DNA from: Prorocentrum cordatum
Lineage: Eukaryota; Sar; Dinophyceae; Prorocentrales; Prorocentraceae
DNA length: 64,000 nt
NCBI GenBank assembly: GCA_963575745.1
Contig: CAUYUJ010000958.1
Span: 514,263-578,262 of the forward strand
Direction of reading: 5' to 3'
Shown: piece after piece, positions 10,673-20,500 of the stretch
How the letters are laid out: the number at the start of each line of letters is the position of its first letter
Position numbering within the stretch: the stretch's first letter is position 1
Position numbers and translations under genes: made by a program
The notes under the pieces: model-generated
The model's input: the letters and a program-made list of their open reading frames with translations, nothing else
Database searches by the model: none
Told to the model about the DNA's origin: nothing

Positions 10673-11106
10673 GGCCCCCACCCTGGGGATGCGAGTGTGC
10701 CTCCAGGCTCTTTGGGCGTCGCGACACGGCCGCGACGGCAGGTGCTGCTTCCGTCTCGGCCTCCTGGAGGGGCCGTGGAGCTCCAGAGGCCTGCGCCTCG
10801 GCAGAGCCACGGCGTCGGAGGCCCAGGGCCCAGACGTCCGCGACTCGGTTCGCTCGGCCACGGCATGCACCGCATTCGGCTGCGTTCGGGGCGTGTTCGG
10901 TTCGGCATGCTGTTGTGCCGCTGCGTCCTTCTCGGCTGGTAGGTGCCGGCCGATTTCGGTCTGATTCGATTTCGTTGTCGGCTCGGTTAGGCTTAAACGG
11001 TTTTGCTGTCGCAATGGGCTTGTATGGGATGGGGCGAGTGACAGGGATAGAGCCTGAGAGAGAGAATCATATGTGTATATATATGTATGTTTATAAACGC
11101 ATCGAT
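10673..11106. other. No recognised gene
   Basis: GC-rich, then closer to balanced; Arg/Ala-rich frames only. Nothing supports a gene. Confidence 0.4.
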
Positions 11107-11160
11107 CGAGAGAGAATGAGAGAGAGAGTGTGTGAGAGAGAGAGAGAGAGAGAGCGGGAG
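11107..11160. repeat. (GA)n microsatellite
   Basis: GAGAGAATGAGAGAGAG type tract, purest at about 11130-11154. Confidence 0.85.
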
Positions 11161-11207
11161 GATCAGATGTAAAGATGGTGACGTTGAGAGCGAATTCGAA
11201 AGTAGGA

Positions 11208-11351
11208 TGAAGTCGGGCAGGGTCCTGTACAGGAGGAAAATACAAACATAGTCAAACAAATAGTCTGGTGATGATGTTTTGGATTGGTTCCCGTTTTTGT
11301 TGTTTCACTTTTCGGTCAAAACCCGCCTGTAGGAGGACATGCCCGACCTAA
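11208..11351. mobile_element. TIR element family 1, copy 1, 8-bp target duplication
   Basis: A 144-bp element with terminal inverted repeats TGAAGTCGGGC and GCCCGACCTAA (about 25 bp with mismatches, including CTGTACAGGAGG and CCTGTAGGAGG). It is flanked by AAGTAGGA at 11200-11207 and 11352-11359. The internal sequence has ACAAATAGTCTGG, shared with the copies at 46414 and 59436. It is non-coding and non-autonomous. The 8-bp duplication fits hAT-like transposition. Confidence 0.85.
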
Positions 11352-11613
11352 AAGTAGGAGTCGAAGTCAGCGATCGAGAGTGATGCCAAAGACGAGCGTG
11401 TGAGTGAGACCGGAGACTGAGAGTGAGAGGGAGGGCATGCGTGTTTCGGAGTTCACGTGCCCAGTCAGGGCGGGCTCCATGACCGAGCACACTTCGCCCA
11501 AAGCGGAGCGGCGGCCCAACGTGCTCAGCCAGGCCGCAGGCTGCCCTCCGATGTCTCGGATACCTTGGCCAGCCTGATCAGCAGAGATGAGGCCGCGTAC
11601 CACCGCGCTCTGT

Positions 11614-11710
11614 GGACGTGCGCGCGTGTGCGCGTGCGTGCGTGTGTGCGTGCACGCGCGTGTGGGCGCTCTCGCGCGCGTGTACGCGGGCGTGTGCGCG
11701 CGCGCTCGTC
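11614..11710. repeat. Alternating purine-pyrimidine GC/GT tract
   Basis: An almost uninterrupted CGTGTG/CGCGTG/TGCGTG run of about 95 bp, 25-120 bp upstream of the VPS33 exon acceptor. Such sequence can adopt Z-DNA. The tract is directly visible; any function is inference. Confidence 0.8.
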
Positions 11711-11736
11711 CTCTTCCACCCCCTGGTCTGGCGGAG

Positions 11737-12420
11737 GACTACCTTGACGACCAGAAGCCCTTCCACGAGGTGATGCGGCTGCTCTGCCTCTACTCGCTGG
11801 TCAACAGCGGCGTGAGGCCGAAGCAGCTGGACCAGATCAAGAAAGGGATCATCCAGTCCTACGGTTTTGAGCACCTGCTCACCATATCCAACATGCAGCG
11901 CGTCGGCCTCCTGCGCTACCAGCAGGGCAAGTCCGTCTGGCCCCAGATAAAGAGGCAGTTCGGCCTTTTCGTAGAGGACGCGCAGGCGGAGCTGGACATC
12001 AGCTACGCCTACAGCGGCTACGCCCCCCTCAGCGTTCGCCTGGTGCAGATGACCAAGAGCCAGCCTAAGGGCTGGAAGGACTCCGTGAGCCTGCTGTACG
12101 GGCCCGCGCAGGTCCAGCAGCAGCAGCCAGACCAGGTGCACGCCGCCGCCGAGCCGAAGGAGGCCGGCACCCACGCCGTGGTGCTCGTGTGTTTCTTGGG
12201 CGGCGTCACGTACGGCGAGCTGGCAGCCTTGCGGAGGCTGAGCGAGCTGGAGGGCGGCGAGCGGAAGTTCCTCGTCGTCACCACCGAGCTCCTCAACGCG
12301 AAGAAGCTGTTCGACTCGCTGCGGTGCGATGAGGTGTTCAAGCAGCCGCTGGTGGCCGCCGCGCGGCCAGCGCCGAAAGAGGAGCGGAGAGGGTTCGGCT
12401 TCTGGCCCGGCGGCCGCTGA
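11737..12420 (+). CDS. VPS33: VPS33-family (Sec1/Munc18) protein, C-terminal exon
   Basis: The exon encodes the last 227 residues of a VPS33-type SM protein, the SNARE-binding subunit of HOPS/CORVET tethers acting on late endosomes and vacuoles. Visible family features are FHEVMRLLCLYSLVNSG near the start, IKKGIIQSYGFEHLLTISNM, then the diagnostic VLVCFLGGVTYGELAALRRL about residues 149-168 and KFLVVTTELLNAKKLFDSL. Family members are about 600 residues, so the N-terminal two-thirds must lie in upstream exons that I could not find. The start is an acceptor GGCGGAG|GACTAC (phase 0). The stop is TGA at 12418-12420. A Gln-rich patch (residues 128-132) precedes an Ala/Glu-rich linker. The exon is intact. 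Confidence 0.85.
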   Translation, partial: DYLDDQKPFHEVMRLLCLYSLVNSGVRPKQLDQIKKGIIQSYGFEHLLTISNMQRVGLLRYQQGKSVWPQIKRQFGLFVEDAQAELDISYAYSGYAPLSVRLVQMTKSQPKGWKDSVSLLYGPAQVQQQQPDQVHAAAEPKEAGTHAVVLVCFLGGVTYGELAALRRLSELEGGERKFLVVTTELLNAKKLFDSLRCDEVFKQPLVAAARPAPKEERRGFGFWPGGR

Positions 12421-12424
12421 CCCG

Positions 12425-12600
12425 GAGCTTGCCAGCGCCGGCGCTGGCGCTGACGTGCGCCCGCTGATCTGGCGCTGGCGCTGTCTGGCGCTGGCCATCG
12501 CTGGCGCTCGCTGGCGCCGACGACTGGCGGCCGGCAGCACGGTGCGCTGGCGCTCGCTGGCTGGCGCTGGCGCCTGCTCGGCTTCAGCACCAGCGCTGAC
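12425..12600. repeat. Degenerate CTGGCG hexamer repeat after the VPS33 stop
   Basis: CTGGCGCTGGCGCTG-type words recur across the first 180 bp after the stop codon, in the position of the 3' untranslated region. Confidence 0.65.
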
Positions 12601-12738
12601 CCGGCCCGCCCCGCCGCGCTCGCGGCGCCGACGCCGCGGTTCCGAAATGCGGCGGGTGCGCCGCAAGCAGGTGCTTCCTTGGTAGCAATTGTCATGGGAG
12701 CTTTGAGTATCTTTGTAATACCGTCTTCATAGTACACT

Positions 12739-12856
12739 CGCGTCGAGTAGCGTCTGGTAATCGATAAGATTTCGCCGATTAGCGTCGATGAGCGTCGATT
12801 TAGCGTCGATTAGCTTCGATTCGCAAGAGCCAACATTATGATATGGGAGGCTCCCG
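12739..12856 (+). repeat. GCGTCGATTA repeat element ending in a splice-acceptor-like sequence
   Basis: GCGTCTGGTAATCGAT is followed by 10-12-bp words (AGCGTCGATTAGCGTCGAT), then GGCTCCCGTGAGTTGCCGCAG|AAGG. Its left part recurs at about 31295-31375 and its right part at 32020-32096. The latter copy ends exactly at the acceptor of the first visible transporter exon. Downstream, an open frame runs from 12857 to 13076 but has no recognised family. Confidence 0.6.
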
Positions 12857-13191
12857 TGAGTTGCCGCAGAAGGGGCTTCGGGCTGCGGGGCGGGGGCGTC
12901 ATTCTCCGCCGTTCGCCGCAAAGGAACCGGGTCCAGAGGGAACGGGTATTGAGGTTTTTGAACCTTTTCGGGTTTCCGGGGCCCTCCGTGTGCCCCAGGA
13001 CCGTCGGAACGCGGCTCAGGATGAAGAACTGGTCCTGGGGGAAGGCCCCGGGGTCCAGGACCCGTTTCCCTCATGACCCGTTTTCCTCATGCAATGTCGT
13101 CGTTGTCCGCCACAGCAACGCATGAGCATATGATGTCCTCGGTGCTGTGTGTAGAGGGGGGTGGGGCTAATTGCTTTCGCAGGGAATTGCA

Positions 13192-13380
13192 GAGATCCGA
13201 GGCGGATACTTATGTATAACCACCGCCTGGGGGATCGATTTTCGGGGACCTCGTCAGGCGGTGGGCACGGATACATTCCGACCCCCTGATTACCATACTC
13301 ACCGCCGGCTAGGGGGACCAGGACGTTGATTCTTCAAGCCGTGGACATGGACGCATCCCCACCTCTCAAGAACGTATCAA
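13192..13380. repeat. Double-hairpin element, copy 1
   Basis: Two adjacent hairpins: CCACCGCCTG at about 13221 pairs with CAGGCGGTGG near 13256-13265, and a decayed second one contains CACCGCCGGCT and AAGCCGTGG. A better preserved copy is at 45654-45815, sharing ACCAGGACGT and the arrangement. Confidence 0.6.
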
Positions 13381-14713
13381 CGGGGAACCGCAGCACTTGC
13401 ACGGCGGCGGAACCCCGGCGGGCCCGCGCCCGGGGCCCTCGTCCTCTCGCCTCGCGACCGTGGGCAGGCCTCTGCGAGCTGAGGCGCCGCCTTTCCTTCC
13501 TTGCTGGTGCTCGGGGGGCTCGAGCTTGGCCAAGGCAAGCTCCACGTATGCTCCGTCCCGTGAGCCTGCGTGCGGGGACTGCTCGCGCGAGAGCACGAGC
13601 GTCCGTGTGATCCCGTGCGCTCGATCGGAAAGCCGCGCCCGTGGCTGCCCCCCCCCCCACCTAGCATCAGAGCTGGTGACGCTGCCTGTCAGGCAGGATC
13701 GGCATCGCCTGGTCGTTTCCCATCCCCACTGGGCCACGGCATCTCAGACCCACCTGTCTCGGCCCCCAGTTGGGGAGGGGATAGCTCCGGCGAAATCCGA
13801 CGGGAGCAGCGTACATCCCCATCTGGGGCGGGGGGGTAAATCGGCCACTGGGGTCAAGGCCATGCCGGTGGGGACGGGAATCTGTGCAAAGCTATACTAG
13901 GAGGATGGGGGGGAGGGCGCAGAGGGAGAACGCCCGGTGCCCCCGTTGAGCCCCGGGTAGGGCCTCTCCCCACACACAAAGAAGGGCCCACATCGGCCGG
14001 CGCGGCGGGAGGCCCATCCCCCGCTCCACCCCCCCGGCAGGCGCCGCAGGCGCAGTGGACCCGTACGGGCCTGGCCACGGTCAGCCTGACCTCCTTCATC
14101 CTTCCTCCCTGTCTCCTCTTCGCCACCCCTGAGCCCAACGAAGGCCGGAGGTTCCCTGCTGGCCTTCCTCGTCCTTGCCCTCCCTCCTCCTCCCCGCCAC
14201 AGACAGAGGAGGACCAAGCCCTCCCCCCTGGTTGCCGCCGCTGGCGCCGCGGACCCACCCAGGGCGGCCAGTCCAGAGCTAGACTTAGCATCTAGACCTG
14301 GGCGCCGCAAACAGGAGCTGGGGCCGCCAGCTTTTCTACATTTTCGGATTCTGGGCGCCGTCTCTCGACCTCCGACCTTGGGACTGTCAACGTTATGTTC
14401 GGGATGAGCCACGCCTTGAGAAAGGGGTCGAGGTCCCCTGGAGCCCGCGCCACAGAATAAATGCGACGTTGGAGAGATGGGCCAGACAGCCTTCCTCCTC
14501 CTTTGCCCCTCCTCCCCAGTTCGCGCGGGGCCTTGAAAGGGTCCAGAATTCCTGTGGCCGCCCTCACGGCCGAGTCTGGCTGCCAATGCAATATCAGCCC
14601 CCCCCCCTCTTTGAACTGCGGTACCGCTGTGCCTTGCACCCTGGCCCCGCGCTGGGCAAGGCTCTTGCCTGACTGGGTGCCCGTCGTGGTCTGTCCCTCC
14701 TTCTAATTCTACG
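13381..14713. other. No recognised gene; GC-rich
   Basis: Overlapping Arg/Pro/Ala-rich frames on both strands with no family motif. The C-run near 13650 and G-runs near 13830 and 13906 are simple sequence. Confidence 0.4.
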
Positions 14714-14720
14714 TTGCAAG

Positions 14721-14837
14721 ATCTTTACGCGAGCGCCCGCGGCGAGGTCGAGTTCCAGAGCAAGTTCTACAACAGCGGCGGAGAAGGCGGCGTGAAGTTC
14801 ACGCCCTTCGACCTGAGGAACGTGCCGCGCGGCTCCC
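14721..14837 (+). CDS. Candidate internal exon, unknown protein
   Basis: The frame reads LYASARGEVEFQSKFYNSGG and then GVKFTPFDLRNVPRG, a balanced, non-repetitive composition unlike the neighbourhood. It is preceded by TTCTAATTCTACGTTGCAAG (acceptor) and followed by a possible GT donor at 14838. I do not recognise the family. A foldback element begins 30 bp downstream, so any gene here may be interrupted. No partner exons found. Confidence 0.35.
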
Positions 14838-14867
14838 GTCGGCGTGGGCGCTGTGTTAGGGGAACGC

Positions 14868-15043
14868 AAAGTGTCATAAACATAATAACTCGGAGGTCCG
14901 CGCGGAGTTCTCGGATCGGCGCTGGCCCCCCCCTCTGGCGCGCAGAGCGCGTCAGCGGCGGCGCCGGAGGCGCCGCCGGGGGGCCCCAGCGCCGATCCGA
15001 GGACTCCGCGCGGACCTCCGAGTTTTTATGTTTATGCCACTTT
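14868..15043. mobile_element. GC foldback element, best copy
   Basis: A 176-bp near-palindrome. The outer arms of about 57 bp start AAAGTGTCATAAACAT and include CTCGGAGGTCCGCGCGGAGT, with only about four mismatches between arms. The core holds two more hairpins: GGCGCGCAGAGCGCGTC and GGCGGCGCCGGAGGCGCCGCC. Related copies at 15413, 35732, 60574 and 63433 show the hairpins in the opposite order. No target duplication is distinguishable because the arms extend to the ends. Confidence 0.8.
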
Positions 15044-15412
15044 CTGTTCCCTTACGTGCGGGTGGGCGGGCGGGAGGGGCGGAACAGCCCAGACGCGGAT
15101 CGGAGGGCCGCTCTGGGCTCCGGCGGGGCTCCGGTCTGCGGGCCGATGGGGGCCCGCCCGTGGCCCAGGCTCGCCCCGTGTGCTCCCGGCCTGGCGGCTC
15201 TCACGGCAGCGCTGCAGCAGAGAGGACGGCACCCTCGCAGGCCTTCGGAGAAGGGGGCCACGCGCGAGCCCTCCTCCCCCTCCTAATTAAGCCCCCCCGA
15301 GATGTCTGGGGGGGAGGGTTTGGGTTCACTTCGCTCGGGAGCTCCCGAGCGAAGAGGACCCAAACCCTCCCCTCAGAGCTCGTGGGGGGGGGTAGGGTTC
15401 GCGTGCGGCCCC
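15044..15412. repeat. Spacer with a 56-bp palindrome at 15314-15369
   Basis: GAGGGTTTGGGT...CTTCGCTCGGGAG at 15314-15341 is followed directly by its reverse complement at 15342-15369, with three adjacent mismatches. The rest of the spacer shows no gene. Confidence 0.7.
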
Positions 15413-15545
15413 CTCTCGGAGGTCCGCGCGGCCTTCTCGGGTCGGCTGCGCGCTGGGCCCCCACCGGTGGCGCCTCGGGCGCCGCCCAGGGCGCGCTGCG
15501 CGCGCCAGAGGGGCCCATCGACCACCCAAGAAATTCGCGTTGACC
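15413..15545. mobile_element. GC foldback element, diverged copy
   Basis: TCGGAGGTCCGCGCGG at the left pairs weakly with GCGTTGACCTCCGA at the right. Inside are GGTGGCGCCTCGGGCGCCGCC and GGGCGCGCTGCGCGCGCC, the same two hairpins in the same order as at 35732. Confidence 0.6.
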
Positions 15546-15654
15546 TCCGACTGGTGCCCTTTTGAGCCACGGGGGCGGTGGGCGACTCTTTTCGGGGCGC
15601 CGTTCGGGGCGCTGCGGGGCCAGGCCCACGATCACACCATGCCAGCCTTCCCAT

Positions 15655-15830
15655 GCCCCCAGGAGGCCCAGAGAGGCCCCGACGAGGCGCCTCTAGGTTC
15701 CAAGAGACCCCCCAAGAGTCACCAAGAGCCCCCCAAGCCGTCCGAAAGAAGCCCCAAGAAGCCCCAAAACGGCCCCCAAGAGGCTTCGCCGCCACCCTCG
15801 ACGAGGTTCCCGAGAGGCTTCCCACGAGGT
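15655..15830. repeat. GGCCTCTTGGGG-type array, reverse orientation
   Basis: CCCCAAGAGGCC-type words (CCCAAGAG, CCGAGAGGC) are the complement of the arrays at 20, 31 and 53-58 kb. Confidence 0.7.
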
Positions 15831-15944
15831 ACCAACGAACACCCAAGACGCCTCTCACACACGGCCCAGGCACCGTTGCGGAATGGTCCGAAGGTAATTA
15901 TGTAGGCCACGATATACACAGACACCCATACATACATACGAAAG

Positions 15945-17125
15945 AGCGCGTTCTGTGGTCGCTTGGAGCGGGGGGGTGAAACCGGACCCTTTTCCCTTGG
16001 ATGGAGGGGGGGGGGCGACCCCTCCCCCCTTCCTCCCCTGCTTCCACTTTCCTCGGGCCGGCGCTTGCGTCGGCGGCGGCTGGCGGCGGCGGCGGGGGCG
16101 ACGATTTCCTTTTCTGGGCCGGCGCCGGCGCCTGCGGCGGCGGGCGGCGGCGGCGGGGAGCGTCGACGCGGACGACTCAGAGGCGACGATAGGGGCGAAT
16201 AGTCCAAGGGAGAGCAATACATGTATTCAGGTGCGCCGATGATCTACGCTTTCGAAAAGGCTCCCGGGCGAATGCGTGTAATACCCGCCCCTGGGCTATT
16301 CGCCCACATCGTCGCCGCCGATCGACGGTGGTGGTTGTGGTGTTGGGTTGTGGTGGTGGTGGGTGCGGTGGTGGTCGTTGTGGTGGTGGTGTTGTGGTGG
16401 TTTGTTGTGGTGGTGGTGGTTGTGGTGATGGGTGGTGGTGGTGGTGGTGGTGGTGGTTTGGTGGTGGTGTGGTGGTGGTTTGTGGTGGTTGTGGTGGTGG
16501 GTTGTGGTGGTGGTGGTGGTTTGGTGGTGGTGTGGTGGTGGTTTGTGGTGGTGGTGGTTTGTGGGGGCGGCGGTGGTTTGTGGAGGTGGTGCTGATGGTG
16601 GGTGGTAGTGGTGGCGGTGGTGGTGGTGGTGGTGTGGTGGTTTGTGGTGGTGGCGGTGGGTCGTGCTGCTAGTAGCGGTGGTGGTTGTGGCGGTGGTTTG
16701 GTGGTGTGGTAGATTGTGGTGGTGGTGGTGGTAGTGGTGGTGGGTTTTTGTGGTTGTGGTGGTGGTGATGGTGAGTTGTGGTGGTGGTGGCTCTGGTGGT
16801 GTGGTGTTGTGGTGGTGGTTTGTGGTGGTGGTTTGTGGTGGTGGTGGTGGTGGTGGGTTGTGGTGGCGGCGGTGGTTTGTGGACGTGGTGCTGGTGGTGG
16901 TGGTGGTGGCGGTGGCGGTGGTGGTGGTGGTGTGGTGGTTTGTGGTGGTGGCGGTGGGTTGTGCTGCTACTAGTGGTGGTGGTTGTGGCGGTGGTGGTGG
17001 TGTGGTAGACTGTGGTGGTGGTGGTAGTGGTGGTGGGTTTTTGTGGTGGTCGCGGTGGCGCCGGCGCCGGGGGGGGAGGGGGGGGGTTGGGGGGGAGGGG
17101 AGCCCCCCTGATTTTGATCAACGGC
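15945..17125. repeat. Composite repeat unit with GGT array, copy 1
   Basis: It begins GAAAGAGCGCGTTCTGTGGTCGCT, contains CCTCGGGCCGGCGC and a GCGGCGGGCGGCGGCGG block, then a ~740-bp GGT/TTTGTGG microsatellite (16325-17070), and ends GGAGGGGAGC followed by CCCCTGATTTTGATCAACGG. A diverged second copy with the same order is at 22133-23555. Poly-Val/Gly and poly-His/Pro frames here are artefacts. Confidence 0.8.
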
Positions 17126-17129
17126 TTGT

Positions 17130-17390
17130 TCTCGTATACATACCTACATACATACATACATACATACATACATACATACATACATACATACATACATACA
17201 TACATACATACACACATACACACATGCATGCATGCATGCATACATACATGAATACATAGACACATATACATACCTACCTACCTACCTACCTACCTACATA
17301 CATACATTCATTTATTCGTTCGTTCATTCATTCATTCATTCATGCAAACATGGACATACAGACATACATACATACATGACCCTGGGGAGC
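17130..17390. repeat. (CATA)n, (CCTA)n, (CATT)n microsatellite cluster
   Basis: CATA units at about 17140-17260 change to CCTA (17270-17296), then CATT/CGTT (17305-17345) and CATA again. One tetranucleotide tract appears to have mutated in steps. Confidence 0.9.
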
Positions 17391-17569
17391 AATTGAGACC
17401 CCCCTTTTGGTGAAACGAAGACGCATCCAGTTCCCCGAAGGGAAGCGTTATCCAGGCACCGTGCCACATGGCCGTGTCTTAGCATTCCCTTGACGCCCCC
17501 CGGGAGGTGGGTCGGGCAGGCGCTGGAGCGTGCCGTTTCGCTTCCAGCACATTTTGTGCTGCCAGCGCA

Positions 17570-17865
17570 CGAACATGATGGTGTTGCTATTGATGATGAA
17601 GATGAGTGTGATGCTGATTCTGATGCTGATGCTGATGGTCATGATGAGGAGGAGGACGATATGTTGCTGACGATGATGATTCTGATGACGTTGATAAAAG
17701 GTAATGCTGGTGATTATGATGATAATGGTGATGATACGGATGATGCTGTTGTTTATGATGATGGTGATGATGATGATGATGAGGGTGATGATGATGAGCA
17801 TGATGATGTTGAACAGGATGTGGATGATGATGATGATGATGCTGATGCTGATGATGATGACACTA

Positions 17866-17924
<59 letters not shown>

Positions 17925-18215
17925 GATGATGATGCTAATACTGATGATGTTGCTGCTGATGATGATGACGGTTATGATGGTGACGGCGATGATGATGGTA
18001 GGGGTGATAGTTGGTGCGATGATGATGATGTTGATGATGATGCTGATGATGCTGATGATGCTGATGATGATGATGCTGATGATGATGATGCTGAGGATGA
18101 TGATGGTGGCGTTGGCGATGATAATGGTGATGACGACGACGAAGACGACGACGATGATCATGACGATGATGAGGAGACGGAGGAGGACGAGGAACTGCAT
18201 CAGTGCCAGTAGCAG
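17570..18215. repeat. (GAT)n trinucleotide array
   Basis: GATGATGCTGATGATG-type array reading poly-Asp on one frame and poly-Met on another. A second GAT array is at 21608-22060. Both are followed by a shared phrase (CAGAGTANACCCA...TCAACG at about 18390 and 22072), so they are copies of a larger unit. Confidence 0.9.
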
Positions 18216-19141
18216 CAACAGCAGTATTAACAGGTAACAGGAGCAGACGCGGTAGCCTGAGCATCGGCAGGAGCCAAGAGCCATGAGCAGGGACCACGGG
18301 CTGGGAGCTGGGGAATGAGAGCTAAGATGAGGATGGGGGAATAGAGGACGAACGAGAAGAGAGAGGAAACGGGGAAGGAGGAGTATCAGAGTAAACCCAA
18401 GATGCGTCAACGATTCTGCGATACACCCTCCTGTCCAAGACCCCTCCGCAGAATCCCCGTACAAACGCTCCTCTTGCACTGCAAGAAGCGCTCCCTTGCA
18501 AGGTAACGCCCCATCGGCCTGCCATTCAGTACAAAGCCCCGTCTTGGAAAGATGCGCCCTCCACCCGTATAGCGGATGTGTAAGTATCGAGCTGCTTGCG
18601 AAAAGTCCCGCCACCGTGCTAGTCGAGCATGTTCGGCGTCTCTCGTTCGAGGGGGCAGCGGATGCGGTTCCCGCAAGGGGGGAACAACATGATAATTGAT
18701 AACGGATGTTGATTCGTGATGCTTCGTGGAGCTTCCGAGGGGATGTTCCACGCATGTTTTCGTGCTGACTCATGATGATTAATGATGCTCCGTGCATGCT
18801 TTCGTGATGGTTCACGGAGCTTTGCTAGGGGACGCATTTGAACCTCATTCGACATTTGCAGACTGAATTATGGGCCTGCATTTCGGCCACGCTCACGGGA
18901 CAGCCCTGCAACTGTCAGGCAGAGGCGGTCAAGCGTTTTGTTTTCGCTGCACAGGCCCAGGTTTCGCGCGTTGGCCTTCGCGGGAATCCGGTTTTGTCTC
19001 GTGCATTTCGCTTGCGCACCTGGTTTTCGACGCACGTTCATGATCATCATTCTTGTTGGTTGTTTTTTTTCTGGGGGAAGAAACATGGCACGTGACGCCC
19101 CCCGAGGAATCAGGCAACGGCGGGTGTGGGCCCCTTGAAAG
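18216..19141. other. No recognised gene
   Basis: Around 18710-18830 a phrase near GATGNTTCGTGGAGCTTC/CATGCTTTCGTGATG recurs three or four times imperfectly. No coding motif recognised in the rest. Confidence 0.4.
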
Positions 19142-19269
19142 AATTTGCAGTATTCAATGCAAAGAACTCAATGGGAGCTGCGGACATGCCACTCGTCTAC
19201 GGCACAGTGCTGGATAAGGCTGTCACGCGGCGAACGCAGCACGAAGGCGAGGATCTGGCCCGCACCAAG
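19142..19269 (+). CDS. Candidate exon, unknown protein
   Basis: The frame reads NAKNSMGAADMPLVYGTVLD and THEGEDLARTK-type sequence (RRTQHEGEDLARTK) up to a GTGCGT donor-like site at 19270. The composition is balanced and non-repetitive. A related but decayed sequence lies at about 8882-8960, which argues that this may be a dispersed repeat or retrocopy and not a unique gene. Family unknown. Confidence 0.25.
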
Positions 19270-19570
19270 GTGCGTGTTAACTTCTTAGGGGAACGTATGT
19301 TGTTCGTAATCACCGTACGACGACACTATTATCGATACTATTGCTACTGCTACTACGTTCACTATTGCCGCTACTGCTTTGAAAGCTACTGCTGGCCTAC
19401 AGGACGAAAGACGCGGTCATGCACGCACGCGCGCACATGCAAGAGACGATCTCAGTGAGACGCGGCCCCCCGACTTCTATGATCAGGACGCCCCGTCCCC
19501 TCACGGCCTTCACGCCAGGCCCTCATGGGCACGGGCGGGCTCCCCAGCGGGGTGCGCACGCCTCTGGCGT

Positions 19571-19571
<1 letters not shown>
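19270..19571. other. No recognised feature
   Basis: Contains ACTATTGCTACTGCTACTAC-type short trinucleotide-like sequence at about 19325-19390. No gene recognised. Confidence 0.35.

Positions 19572-19621
<50 letters not shown>
19572..19621. repeat. Poly-T run of 50
   Basis: Fifty uninterrupted T. It could be the complement of a poly-A tail of a minus-strand retrocopy, or simple slippage. No recognisable retrocopy lies to its right. Confidence 0.9.
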
Positions 19622-19739
19622 CGCTCGTTCGTTCCCACGAGGAACAGGACGACCCGGCCGCCCACGCCGACCCCCCGCCGCCGCGCCAGCGCAGCAGCGC
19701 AGCGCGACGGAGGTTCCGTCCGGTGCGCACACAGTGAGC

Positions 19740-19912
19740 GGCTTGAATAAGGAACACCTACTTGTCAAAAGGGGCTCGGTCGTTCCTTAGGTTTACATGC
19801 GTTATGTACGGTTCCTTAGGCGTTACTTGTTATTTATCGTTCCTTTTGCGTTATTCTTTGGGATAAAAACAGGGGCTTCGTTCCTTATTTATCGTTCCTT
19901 AGGTCAGGCCGA
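19740..19912. mobile_element. GTTCCTTAGG repeat element (relative of 61957-62121)
   Basis: GTTCCTTAGG occurs at about 19783, 19810 and 19895. The last 38 bp (GGGGCTTCGTTCCTTATTTA onward, ending TTCCTTAGGTCAGG) matches the right end of the element at 61957-62121. Left limit uncertain. Confidence 0.5.
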
Positions 19913-19924
19913 TGACTGCAGCTC

Positions 19925-20500
19925 ATGTTGGAGCAAATTTGGGCGGGCTCTCGAGGGCTTCTCGGGAGCCTTTGAGGTCTGTGTGGGATGCCGCTGGTGT
20001 TCTGCAGGGATCTCGGGGAGGCGGCCTCTCGATGGTCTCTTGGGCCTCTCGGGGGGGTCCTGGGGGCCCCCGGGGGCCTCGCAGGGACATGTTGCCGATT
20101 TCGGGGGCAATCCTGTAGGGACAAGTTGTCAAGGCCAGCTCGATTTCCCAGAGCCTATTTTCGGGCCTCTTCGGCTGTCTTGGGGTCAGGGCCTCTTGGG
20201 CCTCCTTGGAGACCCCTGGGCTCTCTTGGGGCCCTCTGGGGATCTTGTTAGGCTGTCTTGGAGCCCCCTTGGGGACCTTTTGGGCCGTCTTGGGCTGTCG
20301 AACGCCAGAACGCCAGAAAGGGCCACTTGTTAGAATCCAGAAGAACTGAAGTGTGTTTTGCCGCCCTGGGGGCTTTTTGGGCCGTCCCGAGGCCATCTTG
20401 GGGCCTTCTTGGGACCGTCTTGGATGCCTTCTTGGGCAGTCTTGGGACCGCCTTGGATGCCTGTTGACCGTCTTGAGACGAGCTTTGCTGCCGCGGGGCG
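19925..20500. repeat. GGCCTCTTGGGG-type array, forward
   Basis: A long run of 10-12-bp words such as GGGCCTCTTGG, CCGTCTTGGGG and CCTTGGGGAC, broken by a spacer around 20293-20360 that is not built of the unit. Open frames on both strands (Leu/Gly/Pro/Trp and Arg/Pro/Gln/Glu) are repeat products. Confidence 0.85.

Noticed and set aside
17490-18212. Poly-Asp acidic protein of 240 codons
   Set aside because: It is a GAT microsatellite; open in other frames too (poly-Met).
19572-19621. Poly-A tail of a minus-strand processed gene
   Set aside because: No recognisable retrocopy or target duplication on either side of the T run.
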